A stretch of 64,000 nt of DNA from Ectocarpus siliculosus (taxonomy: Eukaryota; Sar; Phaeophyceae; Ectocarpales; Ectocarpaceae). Numbering within the stretch: position 1 is the stretch's first letter; each line of letters starts with the position of its first letter. This document shows, piece by piece, positions 13,614-25,349 of the stretch. The translations under genes were made by a program, and so were the position numbers. The notes beneath the pieces are model-generated. The model was not told the origin of the DNA, made no database searches, and saw only the letters and a list, made by a program, of their open reading frames with translations. The stretch spans positions 1,319,345-1,383,344 of the forward strand of contig FN649748.1 in the NCBI GenBank assembly GCA_000310025.1. The letters are read 5' to 3'.

Positions 13614-14588
13614 GTGGGAGGTGGGCGTAGAGACGGACAGACATATCTCATATATCTCAACGTTTTCATCTTTTTGTAGTCATGGACAGCTCGGGCACGT
13701 ACGGGCTTGCATCTACACACTGGAACAAGGAAGCGTGGTGATTTGCGCAATCTCCCCCTCCAGCGCGCTCACCAAGCACTCCCGGGGCTCCGCAGCTCCT
13801 ACACGATGACAACCTGTCTCCATGTTGTCCCTGTTATGCGTGAAATGTTCACACCGCAGCTCGGGCCGGCCCTGTGCGACTTCATGGACGCGGCGACGAT
13901 GATGGGAACCGAGTGCATCGTTGAGGTGCACACCCCGGCGGTGAGTTAGATAGCTCCCCCCGCCGTCGGGCCCTCCCAAATAGTGCACGGAAACGACTGT
14001 TGCCCGGGAACTGCTCTCGTGTCCCGAAAGGTTGAATCCTCGGGCTTCTTTGTTGAACACGACCCCAGACCTTTTTTCGCACACCGTGTGGTTGGCTGGC
14101 GGTGTGTGGCGCTCAATATTGGGTCAGGTATATGTGAAACATGGCCCGGGGCACCTGCCGCGCCCAATCGCGGGGCGCATGAAGTGAGGTTCAAAGCAAG
14201 CACGCCAATTTTACAACATGCACTTCTATAAGCATTGTCTCCGTGAAGCTTGCCAGGGACAGTCATTGTGTTGGTTTCACTTGCCAAATTCATAACTAAC
14301 AAGTGTGGATGGAGCTCTCAGGGAGGCATCACACATGCGTGCTAGTAAACACTTTGTAGATACACATCTCGTGAAACTCTAAGTTTCTTGGCCCAAGCTC
14401 TAGGCTGCTTGTGGCTTAGGCGTGCGCGTGTGTACTGGCGGTGACGTGGCCTCGTGTGAACAGCCGCGACCGCGAACGTGTGCACCTCTTTTTTTTTTTC
14501 CTGGGCAGGCCGAACTCGATTTTTTTAGTAGTTTCTCTGATGTTGATCCTGTCAGTTGATGTTGTCGTCGTCGCCGTCGTTGTTTTCG

Positions 14589-14626
<38 letters not shown>

Positions 14627-16613
14627 GCCTCTGGTTACTACTGACACTGATGTTTCGTGAAGTGCGCCAGATTGAGCGCAAACCCTAGCGTGTGCTTTAA
14701 GCATTCCCTCCCCCCTTCGATGTTTGCCATCGGGGTTGGGTTTTCGTCCCTTGGCAACGACGTTGTAAAACAAGCCGCCCCCCCCGGGGTTTGCCATCGG
14801 GGTTGGGTTTTCGTCGCTTGGCAGAGATGTTGTAAAACAAGCCGATTCGTATGAGTACACCCCCCCCCCCGGGGTTTGCCATCGGGGTTGGGTTTTCGTC
14901 GCTTGGCAGAGATGTTGTAAAACAAGCCGATTCACTTCGTGAGCTCGGCAACCAGGTTACCACTTTTCTTTTTTGCGGTAACCATGAATGGTGGTCCAGT
15001 AGATTATTTTGTGCGGGATCGAGAACCCTCACTCCGCGCAAAGGGGATAATCGCACCACGTTGTGTTATATTGGTTAAACACCCTCGAGGCAGTTACTCA
15101 GAGCTTACAACTGTCTCTGGAAGTGAAAACACCAGAAAATACATTTAAGTCATATGCAGCTGTCATCCGTACGCAAGGAAGTAAGCACAAGATGCCGAAC
15201 ACCCTTACCAGGATGCAGCGCACCCTTCATGCGACTCGCCGAATACCTCACGGCGCTTCGCGCTTGGTGATGTGAGAGCCTGGTCCGGTGAGAACCCGGC
15301 GTGCTCCGTCCCGGCTTTGTAGGGATGCGAGGTCATGATCTAACGACTACGGCATGCACCCCCCCCTCGATTTTCACTGCGGAGGTCGGTCGTGGAATGA
15401 TTTCCCTTCCAAAGGAGCCAAGGGTGCGACGTAGACTCGGGTGTGAGAGCAACAACGTATCGTGGTTTCACGCACGCGCGTAGTCGTGTCTCTTTCTTTT
15501 TGCGGTGAGGTAAATTTCGCTTTCATCATCAACGGGCACGGTCGGCCGTCGCTCGCCCTTTCGTTGTCGTCGTCGGCTCTCTGTCGTGCTTCTATCTAAA
15601 CGACGGCTTGGGTGTGCGCGTGTGTGAATGTTGACGTTCTTCGTCACCGGCTTGGTGTTTTCGTCTGCTGTCGCTCGTGTGTGCGCGCAGGAGGTGGAAA
15701 AGGCCCTCGAGCACGGCGCGAGCGTCATCATGGTCAACAACTGGGACCGCATCACGGGCAAGCTGTACCCGAAGCAGGCGAAGGCCGTCCGCCACTTGAT
15801 ACCGGACCAGGTGAGAATTTGCGCATCACACATTGGATCAAAAGTAGCCGGGGTTGTTGTGCTGCTGCCGTTGCGCGGGTAGAAAGCTGTCACCGTACCG
15901 AAGAGCGGGGACTACCGGCGTAGGCCTCGCGCGTCTTCGCTACAACAGGAGAGATTGCTTTGGTGGTTTCGGTGGTCGACGCATCGGTTTTTTGGAGTTT
16001 TTTGGCGCGTTCGGGATCTTTTCGCTCACGTTGTCGGTACTCGAAGCTTTCGCCGGTAAGTACATGTTTCTCAGCTGGCCTCTTCTTTCTTGCTCTTGTG
16101 GCAGTCATGCACCCCTCTCCCACTTCCCCGCTGCCCTTGCCGCGAACACGTACTTAGTGCCAAGCGTGGCGGACGAGGGCAGCGAGCGCTCTCAGCGCCA
16201 ATCTGTTCGAAAGAAGCGGACGATGCGGTTCGTAATACAACCCGGTGCGGCCTTTTTTTGTCGAAATTGGTTGTTGGGTTCGAAACGATAAAAAAGAAAC
16301 TGAGGCGGAAGAGCGCGCGCCCCCCCCCCCCCCCTACCCGCTACCGCTGCTCTCCTTTCGCCTGTGCTTCTTGTTCTTCTCGCATACCATGCAGGTTCTG
16401 ACGATCGCATCGGGAGGTATCGACAGCGTGGAGCAGGCGGGGAGGCTAACCGACGAAGGGTACGATGCTGTCGTTCTGGGCAGGAGCTTGGTTTCAGGGG
16501 CTTCGGGACCGGAGCTGATCCGCGGGATCGTTGACAGGGTCGGGGTGCCCCGCAGCATGCTCGGGTGGGGGGTGAAGGCAGAAGACTTGGACTACGACCG
16601 AAGGAAGAGATGA
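9657..16613 (+). CDS. IGPS: Divergent indole-3-glycerol phosphate synthase-like protein, plastid-targeted, 7 exons
   Basis: Exons 9657-10001, 11448-11633, 12823-12909, 13363-13488, 13860-13940, 15691-15810 and 16395-16613 are all phase 0 with GT-AG borders and give 387 residues. IGPS closes the indole ring in tryptophan synthesis on a TIM barrel. The N-terminus has a hydrophobic signal peptide (AVAFLLATC) and then RHASF followed by a Ser/Arg-rich stretch, the bipartite plastid targeting pattern of stramenopiles. Barrel landmarks in order: ADMKRRSP (149-156), GGSLSDL, VAKDVIVHP (K222), IVEVHTP (E270), VNNWDR (N291), IASGGID (319-325) and VVLGRSLV. The residues matching K53, K110, E159 and N180 of archaeal IGPS are kept. 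E51 is D, R182 is W, and E210-S211 read S-G. The family call is firm; whether it is the tryptophan enzyme or a neofunctionalised paralogue is open. Confidence 0.85.
10018..10918. other. Low-quality assembly segment inside IGPS intron 1, including a degraded second reading of exon 1
   Basis: From the poly-G run at about 10020 to the poly-G at about 10918 the sequence is dominated by stretched homopolymers. Bases about 10698-10900 follow bases about 9829-10018 almost position by position (for example GACCGTTTGCAGGTG against GACCGCTTGCAGGTG), with scattered miscalls. It looks like a poor trace of the same locus placed in tandem. Any protein read here is noise, and the real first intron is probably about 0.9 kb shorter. 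Confidence 0.85.
10555..10654. other. Assembly gap (100 N)
   Basis: Exactly 100 N, the usual placeholder for a gap of unknown size. It lies inside the first intron of the IGPS-like gene. Confidence 0.99.
13540..13610. repeat. Compound (GATA)n(GA)n microsatellite
   Basis: About four GATA units run into about 28 GA units in IGPS intron 4, shortly after the donor site of exon 4. Confidence 0.95.
14585..14628. repeat. (GTT)n microsatellite
   Basis: Roughly thirteen GTT units in IGPS intron 5, preceded by GTC/GTT variants. Confidence 0.9.
14715..14935. repeat. Three-unit minisatellite in IGPS intron 5
   Basis: The phrase TTTGCCATCGGGGTTGGG begins at 14723, 14790 and 14875. Each time it is followed by a related TTTTCGTC...TTGGCA...GTTGTAAAACAAGCCG. 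Period lengths differ (67 and 85 bp) because C-runs and a short spacer vary between units. Confidence 0.9.
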
Positions 16614-18399
16614 AAGGGGGGTGGGAGCGATGGTGGTGGTGTGGATACCCACGGCGGTGTCGTGGAAAAATGGCGTATTTGAAGAAATGGCTGTCTCATG
16701 TGTCTGGAAAATGTGATGTTGGTGTTATTTGCCTTGGTCCAATGTAGGGATGAGGTTGGCGGCGATGGCAGGGCGGGTGGCGATGTTGGTCGTAGTTTTA
16801 CCCGCTGGGCATTCAGTTGTGGGTGTGATTAAGCGTGGTGCTGGTGTCACGGCGGCTCAACGCGGCGTTGATGAGATGATGTCTCAAGGAGAATTGGTGG
16901 TGATGATGTCCAAACGTTCACCTTGTCCCCTGTGAAACCGAGTAGTGATGCGGAGATAGATGCTGACACAGCTGTCCCGTGACAAGTTAATGTTGGTGTT
17001 GCGGTGGGGCATCTATATTGGTGTTTCCTGCCCTTGCCTGGCGAGACGGGGCCAAAATGTTGTTGTTTTCATTCGTGGGATGTCGTGCTGCTACAGCAGT
17101 TACGTGGTGGTCGTCTGCCACCGCCAGCACACAAGATGTGATAAGTGCGAGGACTGATTCTGTGGAGAGTGAATATTGTCTCGTCCGTATCTTTCCTTTT
17201 GCATCTTTTGCATCTACAATATGTATACGTACTAAATAGACTCTGAATAGGTGACGCTGTTTTCCAGTAGGCGGGTAAGTGCCGCAAGATCGTAGCAGCT
17301 CGGCGCTCACGGTAGTATGCACATACATGTTCGACGAAGAGGGGGCGCCAGATGCGAACGCTCAACAATTTCCGTTGTCGCTCGACCTTCTGAAACTCGA
17401 TGCAACTCCTCTCTAGACCTGCGGTAACATCCTCTCCTCCGTCCGCGTTTAATCTCACAACCTCACCCGTGCTTGGGAGTGCTGTACTCCGGAGCTCCGG
17501 AGTAGGAGTGCTGGTATGTATGCATATCTACGTGCTAGGGCTGTTGTTGCGGCTTGTCACAATGGCGCATTATTCCGAGTGGACATACAATACATGTACA
17601 GAGCTGGAATCCGTGGAGTGGGTTTGATTTACGTAGCGGGGAAACTACATATCCACAACTCCATCCAAGCAGGGGCATAATCATAGGCGAGTCAAGGAAG
17701 TGACAAGAACACATGAGATACGATGCTGCGATCGTCAACGAACTGGTACCGCGCAGTCCTCCAGCGGTCGTGCGGGGAGACGTGAGGGGAGAGAGACGTG
17801 AGAGGACACTGCAATGGTCTGCAGACAAGTGTTGGGACGTTGGGACAACTGGTATGCAGGTGGCGAGGACACCAGTGCGTAGCTGTCCGCAGGTAAAACC
17901 TTCTGATCCAAGAAATATCGCTGTGCATCATCCAGTACGCTGAGTAAACCGCGTCTATAGGAGACAGCCTTGGCCAACGGGAGAAGTGGAGTACTGTAGC
18001 CCCCGGCGACCAGGTTGAGAGAAAACAGCAGGGGAGGCGGAACCACAATTTAACTTCTGTCAAAAAGTGGGACACATCTGGCGTGATGCGATGGATCCAT
18101 CGTTGCTGCCGGTCCAGACTACAGCACAGCACCTCTCCAGCTACATAGAACCTCATGTAATGTTCGCCGACACCTCTTATGTCATTGGTGTAGAGAGCAG
18201 CCCTATTAGCAACCCTATTAGCACACCGTCCGCCCAATGCCGCTTGTCAATACGCACTGGTACTGACAGAGGGTTTGCCAACAGCTATCATCACCACAAA
18301 AAAGTTCCTCTCAAGGAACGTAAATAATTCTGTTCTGATTACATAACGAAGTACTCCAAAATTTCTGCCGAAAAACGGTTCGTGCACAGCACCAGTGAA
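16614..18399. other. Intergenic, no gene supported
   Basis: About 1.8 kb between the IGPS-like stop and the first sequence shared with the tandem array. The open frames present have no recognisable domain, splice context or protein-like composition. I see no RNA gene or mobile-element end. Confidence 0.5.
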
Positions 18400-19734
18400 A
18401 AGTCTGTGTTTTCTATCTGACGGATCTGCAGTACTTCTGGGCACTGAACGAGCAGCGCGTTCGTGTGAAGAGAGGACTGCCGTATTTCGTGCATCTTTAC
18501 GTTTGGACGTAGACTACGGTGTACCGCAACAACAGCAGGCGTACCAAGCTTGGGCGAACGAAAAAAAACTCTTCCTGGACGCAGTCCGCCAACGGCAAAC
18601 GGCCCTCTTGTTGGATCTTAGCTCAAGATCAAGAATTACGGTCGTGTTCCACCAGCCGCTTGCTGCTGACCCATCAAGGTCCACCACACACACTTCACTT
18701 GCTTCCCCCGCCGCCTCTCACACTATCCTCTCATCCTCTCACCCTGTCATCATTTCTTCAGTGCGCAGGATTGCTGTGTCTGCGGGATAAATCGGTGAGC
18801 ATATTCTCAACGGTGGTGCTTGTTGTCATTGGTGAGAGTCGTCGTGCACGTCCACCGTGTGCAATTTGCTTCGCAACGGAAACGCCTCTAATAGTTCATC
18901 CAGCATTTATTTCGTTGGACCTCAAAACATTAGGGAGGGTTGCTTATGCCTGGCGCCAGGCCATATAAGGAAGAATTGTGCTTGCTTATGGTGGAGTGTA
19001 GCCTTGCGGTTGTTTGCCATACCAACAACCAGCACGTACAATGCCTACTGCTGTAGACCGCAGGGATTTCTCTGCTGTTTGGCATACAGTCTACTGCTGT
19101 CGGAATTTTCTGCTCACAAAATCTGTTGATCGGAGTACGTTTCGTTGGAGGTGCCAGCAGCTGCCGTGCTCGTCGTACGAAACGGGACACACCCAACCTG
19201 TGTAGTATCTGGACAAAACTGAAGGTGTGTCTTTGAGCACTAATCGAAGCGGTGTATGTGTTTGAGCGTTCGGGCACGAATGAAATAATGGGCCCCAACG
19301 AGCTTCTTACACATTACCTTTACGATTTCGGATCGTTTTTAAAAATGATTTCAGTGCGTCCACGTCGTGTGATTTGTCAAATCAATTTCTAGCGTACAAT
19401 GTACAACGGAAAAATGAAAGTAGAATCTCGTTGCCTACGATATGTCGGAGAGCGCCCAAGAACGATGGAAGCTTGGTCGCCGCGCACGGAGACTCTTGTG
19501 CGGTTTCACCAAACATATCTTGTGCACATACGAGCGTTTTCTTAGACTCCGGTTGCACGTCGACGCTTTTTCAATGCGCGCCGTCGAGGGCTGCATTCGC
19601 GCTCGTCTTCGGTTTCAAGGGCAGTTGTCCAATGACGAGCAGGAAGGCTTGCCCAGACCGTTGAATGCACCTTATTTAACGACAGCTGTTCTCCTCTGCC
19701 CCCCCCTTCCGCCCGACCGGACAGGAGAGCCAAG
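18400..19734. repeat. 5' flank of array unit A (duplicon sequence)
   Basis: Shares ordered blocks with the regions before copies B and C. TTGTTGGATCTTAG at about 18609 matches about 26111 and 39278, and a CTGGGCAC...GTGAAGAGAG block recurs at about 18436, 25911 and 39125. The flank is more diverged from B and C than those are from each other. The promoter of copy A should lie at its right end. Confidence 0.7.
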
Positions 19735-22700
19735 ATGAACAAGTCATTCCTCTCGATGTGCGCCGGGCCGCTTCTGTTCGCCTTGGCCGTCAACGCTGCC
19801 GACTACAACGAGCCGGCCCCGACCCCATCCCCGACCTACTCGAGACCGGTCTCCAGGTACTCGGGCCCTACCCCAACATACTGGCCTGACTCCTCGGACT
19901 CCTCGGACTCCTCGGACGCCAACGCCGGTCCCAACGACGACTACACCTCGCCGGCCACGACCCCGTCCCCGACCACCGAGATCTACCCGGACTTGAATGA
20001 ATCCTACGAGGCGGAGGTGACTCCGGAGCCGGTCATGGACACCCCAGCGCCATCACCCGACATGGAGACCACGTCAGGGCCTACGGAGTACTACGTCGAG
20101 ACGACGGAGGATGGAGACATGGAGAAGGTGCCGACGTCGGACGGTGGGTCGAAGGAAGAGGAAAAAGAGGAAGAGGAACCGATCCCGATGGAGAACCCGG
20201 AGGATGGGATGTCCTGCTCCACATACGACGAGGATGTGAGTACCTGTAGACGCGGAGCATTGGCTTTCACCTGAAGACGCGGGGCACACGCTTACACCTG
20301 AAGTAAAATAATTTTTCTACTAAGTGGTATATTTTGCTGATGAACCAACATCGACCCGTTCCGGCTGGCTATGCTCACGCTGCCGACTCACTCTCAAGTG
20401 GTTTGGGTTTTGAAGACGTCAATACCCCAACCTTCTCGCTTCACAAGAGAATGGCCAAGCCCACGTTTTCGACAGCCTCCACCAACGATTCGAACCTTTC
20501 ATTATTTTCCAAAACCTAAACCCTCAGGTGGATGTGGCCACTATCCTCCCCGAGACGTGCGAATGGAACACCTACATGTGCTGCTGGACCGGCCACGACG
20601 GGTCCAAGGGCATGTACGGCAACGCCGATGTCTGCCGCGTGCTGGACTACCCCGAGGAGGGCGACGTCCTCGAACTGCCCCGTGACGATGAAGGCCCCGT
20701 CTACTGGTGCGTTGGTACCTGAGTGCTAAGGCGATGTCTGTGGCTTACAGAAATCTTCCTTCAAGGCTAAGCCACATCGAAGTAGTATTTGGCTGTTGAC
20801 AAGTACTGTATAATTTGTCTTGGCTGTTGACTGAAACGCGGAATCCTTGATTCGGTGCTGCAACATAGTTGTTCTGCTCTGCGCTGTGTTCCGGTGCTGC
20901 AACCCTGGGCGTGTGCTGGCAGCATTGCGTAGCCACCCTTGAATTTCACAGTCGTTTCCGAACAAGGGGGGGATAGGTGTAATAAGCTGACGATAGACAG
21001 CTAATCACTGCATGGCAACGGCGCCACCTCGCTCTCTTCCCCGACGTTGCTCCCGCCCCCCACCCCGCCCTCCCGTTGCGCATCGAATGGCATGTGCGCA
21101 TGTACTTGTATCGGACGAACCACAGCCACGGCTTCGCCTGGGCAGACGACGCGGACATCGACAGCCACATCCTCCCCCTGTACCACTACGTGACGAACGT
21201 GAACCGCACCGACGACGGGGGGTACTACGGAAAGTGAGCTCAAAGCATAAGTTTTCGTTCTTCTCGCAGCGGAATGGACGCCAAACGAAACAACGCAACA
21301 TCTGGTACATTCCGTAGTAGAATTGGTGGAGAAACCTGTGACCTCCTGACCGGCAAGACGATTGCTGTGCCAGCAGTGAGAACCTTGAGCTCGACGGGTT
21401 ATTCACCAGCGCTTGTTGACTGGAAAAGGCAAATACGTTGTAGTACTCGACCCCCTTGTTTCACGGCTGCCTAACTTCTATATTTCTCTGACTGTGTTAA
21501 GTGCGGCGAAGCATTGCAAGGTCGACTTGCGCGTCTACTCGAGATTACCCGTCCCGTCCCAACGACCAACAACCCTCTTCATCCCCCACCTGTGCTGGCA
21601 CTTGCAGCGTCGAGGGAGTGCCTTCGTGTGGATGTATCGAGGACATGCCGGTCGTGTCCGATGCGGCGTGCTCCAAGTGAGTTTGTTTTAACACTACTTG
21701 TACAGTAGTTCATTCGACGACTCCTGGATGGAACGTCGAACGACCCAATCTCACCCACTACTGACAGTTTTGTTAAACCGCGCATGGAACACGCATTGGT
21801 CTCCCATGGGCCGCCCATGGACACTTCCACCTAGAAATTTTCGCCACCAGCGCCAACCCTGTTCGTACGGTGTGGGCTTGGGGATAGGGTGACGGTTAGC
21901 GTTAGGGTTAGCCGCTATAGCGCCCTTTCCAAAGCAGACAAACTATTGTTTAGGAGTACGCTGGTTCGGTTGAAGGGCTCTCATTGGCCGCCATGGGCAC
22001 GCTCATGATGGGCTGCATGTCCATGGGTGACCCACGGGCTGCCCACGGGCCTAAACGGGGCGCCCATAGGCGGCCCATGAAGGGCCCATGGGTGACCCAT
22101 GGGAGTCTTATGGGTCGGTTGGGGAAGCTGTAGAATTGTGGGAGACCCGAACGACCCTACGCGTCGAGCATCAACGCCACCATGGTGCACGTGTAGTGTG
22201 CTTTCGAGTTTGGAGACGCTTCTTGTTGGCCTTGATTTTCGTATACGAACATGTGCTCGTGAAACAACCTCACAGGAAGGACCGTGCATGGGCCACTGTT
22301 GTTTATTGTTGTGCCCTTCGTGCGGGGGCAGCCGTTTTGAAGGTTGATAGTTCACAGGAGATAGTTGGTGTCATCAGTTTCGTTTCTCTCTCTAGAAAGC
22401 TTGGGCAAAACCTTTTTGTGTCACACTGCCATGTGAACGGATAGTCAAAGTCCCCCCCACCCTACGGGCTCCAATCCATATCCGACCCCCCCGAAAATCA
22501 GGTTCGGAGGCGAAGGGATCGAGCCTTGCTGGGACAACAGTCTTCGTTCCCAGTACAAGTACAAGCTGGACGAACCGAAGGGCGAGATGGAATACAACCT
22601 GGTCAGAGAGTGCGACAACGAGGATGTGCCCGACTACGACTTCCGCACCTGCAACCACAACACGTACATGTGCTGCTGGACGGAGAACGACGGCCAGGGG

Positions 22701-23571
22701 ATGGCCGACAACACGGTGAGATGCGGTGTTGGCCCTGCCTCATGATTCAACCCACTGGATAGCGATGCGTCATGTCGAGACCGGTCCTTGTTTCTGTGTG
22801 AACAATTTCTATCGTCGCAAGCTCGGTGTGCTCGCGAAAGCACTTACACGGTTGCTGTCGCCGAGGCTCTTATCACGAAAAAACACCTGTATTGAATACC
22901 AAAAACTGCTATTCACGTGTTGAACATCGTCTGCGTCAGGTCACCGTTAACGACCCCCGACCTTCTGTGATTCTATGATTGAACCAACGATGTAGGATGT
23001 GTGCCGAGTGATCGACTACCCGTCGATGGGCGAGACCACCGAGTACCCTGGAGAGAGCGAGGGAGAGGTGCACTGCCACGGGTTTGTGTGGCCGGAGGAC
23101 GCCACCGACAAGTACATCCACCTCCTGGCGCAGTTCGTGCAGCACTTCGACCACAGGGACAGGCGGGGCTACTTCGGAAAGTGAGCCTGGCTATTGTTGT
23201 GTGTCCTCGCGCTCTAAAAGGGGGGGAGGGGTATAGGGCAATCTGTTGTGCCCCACGGTACATTTCGCAACCTTTTGCTTTATCTTGGATGGCGCTCAAA
23301 TGTTCCCTATCACTGGCATTAACACCCCTGCCCTCCCTGACGTCATTGATTCCCCCTGCCGTTCAGCATCGAGGGTGCCCCCATGTGTGGCTGCATCGAG
23401 GAAATGCCGCAGGTTTCCGAGGCCGACTGCACGACGTACGACAACGAGCCGGGCCGAGAGGGCAAGTTCACGGCGTGCACCAACAACGACCTTCGCACCC
23501 GTTACGAAGAGGAGTACCCCATGGGCGAGCTTGACAACCTGGTCGGCGAGTGCGACAACGCGGAGGCTTGA
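19735..23571 (+). CDS. Array copy A: secreted acidic Cys-rich protein with duplicated module, 7 exons
   Basis: Exons 19735-20235, 20528-20706, 21126-21233, 21608-21676, 22502-22715, 22996-23180 and 23367-23571 join in phase to 486 residues. The N-terminus (MNKSFLSMCAGPLLFALAVNA) is a clear signal peptide. Residues about 23-160 are Pro/Thr/Ser- and Glu/Asp-rich (TPSPT, SSDSSDSSD, KEEEKEEEE). Two homologous Cys-rich modules follow. Module 1 has TCEWNTYMCCWTGHDG, DVCRVLDYP, CHGFAWADDADID, NRTDDGGYYG, VEGVPSCGCIEDMP. Module 2 has TCNHNTYMCCWTENDG, DVCRVIDYP, CHGFVWPEDA, RRGYFG, IEGAPMCGCIEEMP. Each module has eight aligned Cys plus two in a linker or tail (LRSQY...REC against LRTRY...GEC). An N-glycosylation sequon (NRT) lies in module 1. 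Likely secreted or wall-associated; function unknown. Compared with B and C it has a 43-residue insertion after the signal peptide. Confidence 0.85.
21747..22147. mobile_element. 401-bp insertion in intron 4 of copy A with 10-bp target duplication
   Basis: Intron 4 of A is about 390 bp longer than in B and C. The extra sequence is bounded by the 10-mer CGAACGACCC at 21737-21746 and again at 22148-22157, present once in B and C, as expected of a target-site duplication. The ends (TCTCACCCAC and, reversed, TCTCCCAC) may be short inverted repeats. The inside is non-coding and packed with CCCATGG/GGCCCATGG palindromes. A MITE-like insertion fits; the superfamily is unclear. Confidence 0.65.
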
Positions 23572-25349
23572 TTGTAACCCCGGGATGGTCTTGGCCTGCT
23601 GTTTTTTAAACGATGACACAGAGGTTCCCTATACTGCTGTCGTACGGCGTCTAGATGACGGGGTGACTCCCAACTGCGGGAACCTCGCGGTACAGCTTTA
23701 TATTTTTCATCCAGTCTGTTCCCCAGGTTGTAGATTCATTCGTTACACTGCTGTGTGCGTTTATAGTATGCTATCATATATATATTTTCAATTTTTCTTA
23801 ATATGACACAACGAATCCATCTCTTTTTCGATGCCAAGTATTTTACGTGTACAGGCACGCTCGATATGTTGGTGGCCGAATCTGGACAGTTGGCAAGTTT
23901 ATTTTGTTCGCATTGGGCGTTTGTCGAACCGTGTTGCGAATGCCGGGGTGGGGGCGGGGACCAGATTTTGAGATGCCAAGCTCTTCCTTAATTGCCCTCT
24001 CAATGATTGGAATTGGTTTCGAAGCTTTTGGGCGTCATTCCATTACGATGTGCGATGGGTGCTGGAAGCGACACGAACCCGTTCACCACTTTTGCTATAG
24101 TAATAGATTTATTTTTCATTTTGCTGCCTTCTTTCATTTACATATTTTTGTGTAGAATAGGGAGCAGCTGCTGTCTGCGAGATATTCTCTTGTTAATTTG
24201 CACTCTCGGGCCCTCTGTGGTCTATGTACGTTGGAATGGGATCCTTTGTGCATTTGAGTGAGAGCTATAGATAGTGCAGATATGGTGTAAATATCCGTCT
24301 GTTGTTCCTGAGCTGATGGGCTGCTACCATGGTTATTGCTTCGTTTCGGTTAGATGTGTTACTGCAGAGAGTGGATGATGTGGGGTGGCAGATTCTTCAG
24401 CAGTTTTTCTGTCCACATGTTTAAGTTACTGAATCGCCCAAGAACGTGTCACGTACGTACAGAGATTCGGCAGCGCCGGCTGCTAAATGCAGTACTACCA
24501 TCGCAAGATTCACTTCGACTACAGCAGACCAAGCCGCCCGTCGGCTCTTCATCGATGTCTATTTCGTTGGGCAGGATTCGGTAGGACAGGACGAGCTGTC
24601 ACGCCGTTGATTGTAACTATAACTGCGGGCATGCACACAGATCCAAATGCTCGACGCAGGTGCCGTCATGGTCGTTTGAAAATAGGCTGATTGTTTTGAC
24701 GTATGTATCCAGCGGGGCATCATCGGTGATGCGTATTCGCGCGCATTTTAATTTCGTCATGTAAAAACATCAAGGCACCTCGACCAATCAATAAGAAAAT
24801 CTAGGGATGAATGTAGGCATCTTTAATTTGGAAGTCTAGAAGGCCATGGACGCGTGCGTGCAGTCTGAAATCCACTGATGCATTCAAAATGAATGTGTTC
24901 GAGAGGCCATCGAAGCTTGTCATGTATTTGTGCTTGCTGCTGGCGAGTAAAATCTTCTGGTACACCAAGGTACACGGAGATGAGGTGCTGCTGTTGAAAT
25001 AAGGTAGGCTCAGAGGCGCTTAGTATGTACGTTGTGCGGTCTTGAGCTTTCACAACTACAACAGCAGAAGGACTTTCAGAGAAGTAAATGCGATATATTT
25101 CCCCTATATAACTGGGCTGTGCTTATAGCTATATCTGTGCGCTGTAGGGGTTCATTTCAGATCCATTCGATGGTGTGGAGGATACTGCTGTCTGTGTTCG
25201 TCGTGATATGTTTCAACTGGGATTGGATGCATATCCGGCCATGGCCTGTGTACAAGACAAGAAAGACACTTCGCCATTGACAACAACCACCGCGCATACC
25301 AGAGCGGTGAGATGAAAGCACACACCGCACAGTCTGCATGCATGCAACA
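23572..25349. repeat. 3' flank of array unit A
   Basis: Non-coding in my reading. It shares ordered blocks with the 3' flanks of B and C, such as GCCAAGTATTTTA (about 23834, 30641 and 43735) and GCAGAGAGTGGATGA (about 24365 and 31052), so the duplicated unit extends well beyond the stop codon. Confidence 0.65.

Noticed and set aside
17692-18237. 181-codon minus-strand frame
   Set aside because: No domain, no homologous sequence in the other array units, and no splice or regulatory context.
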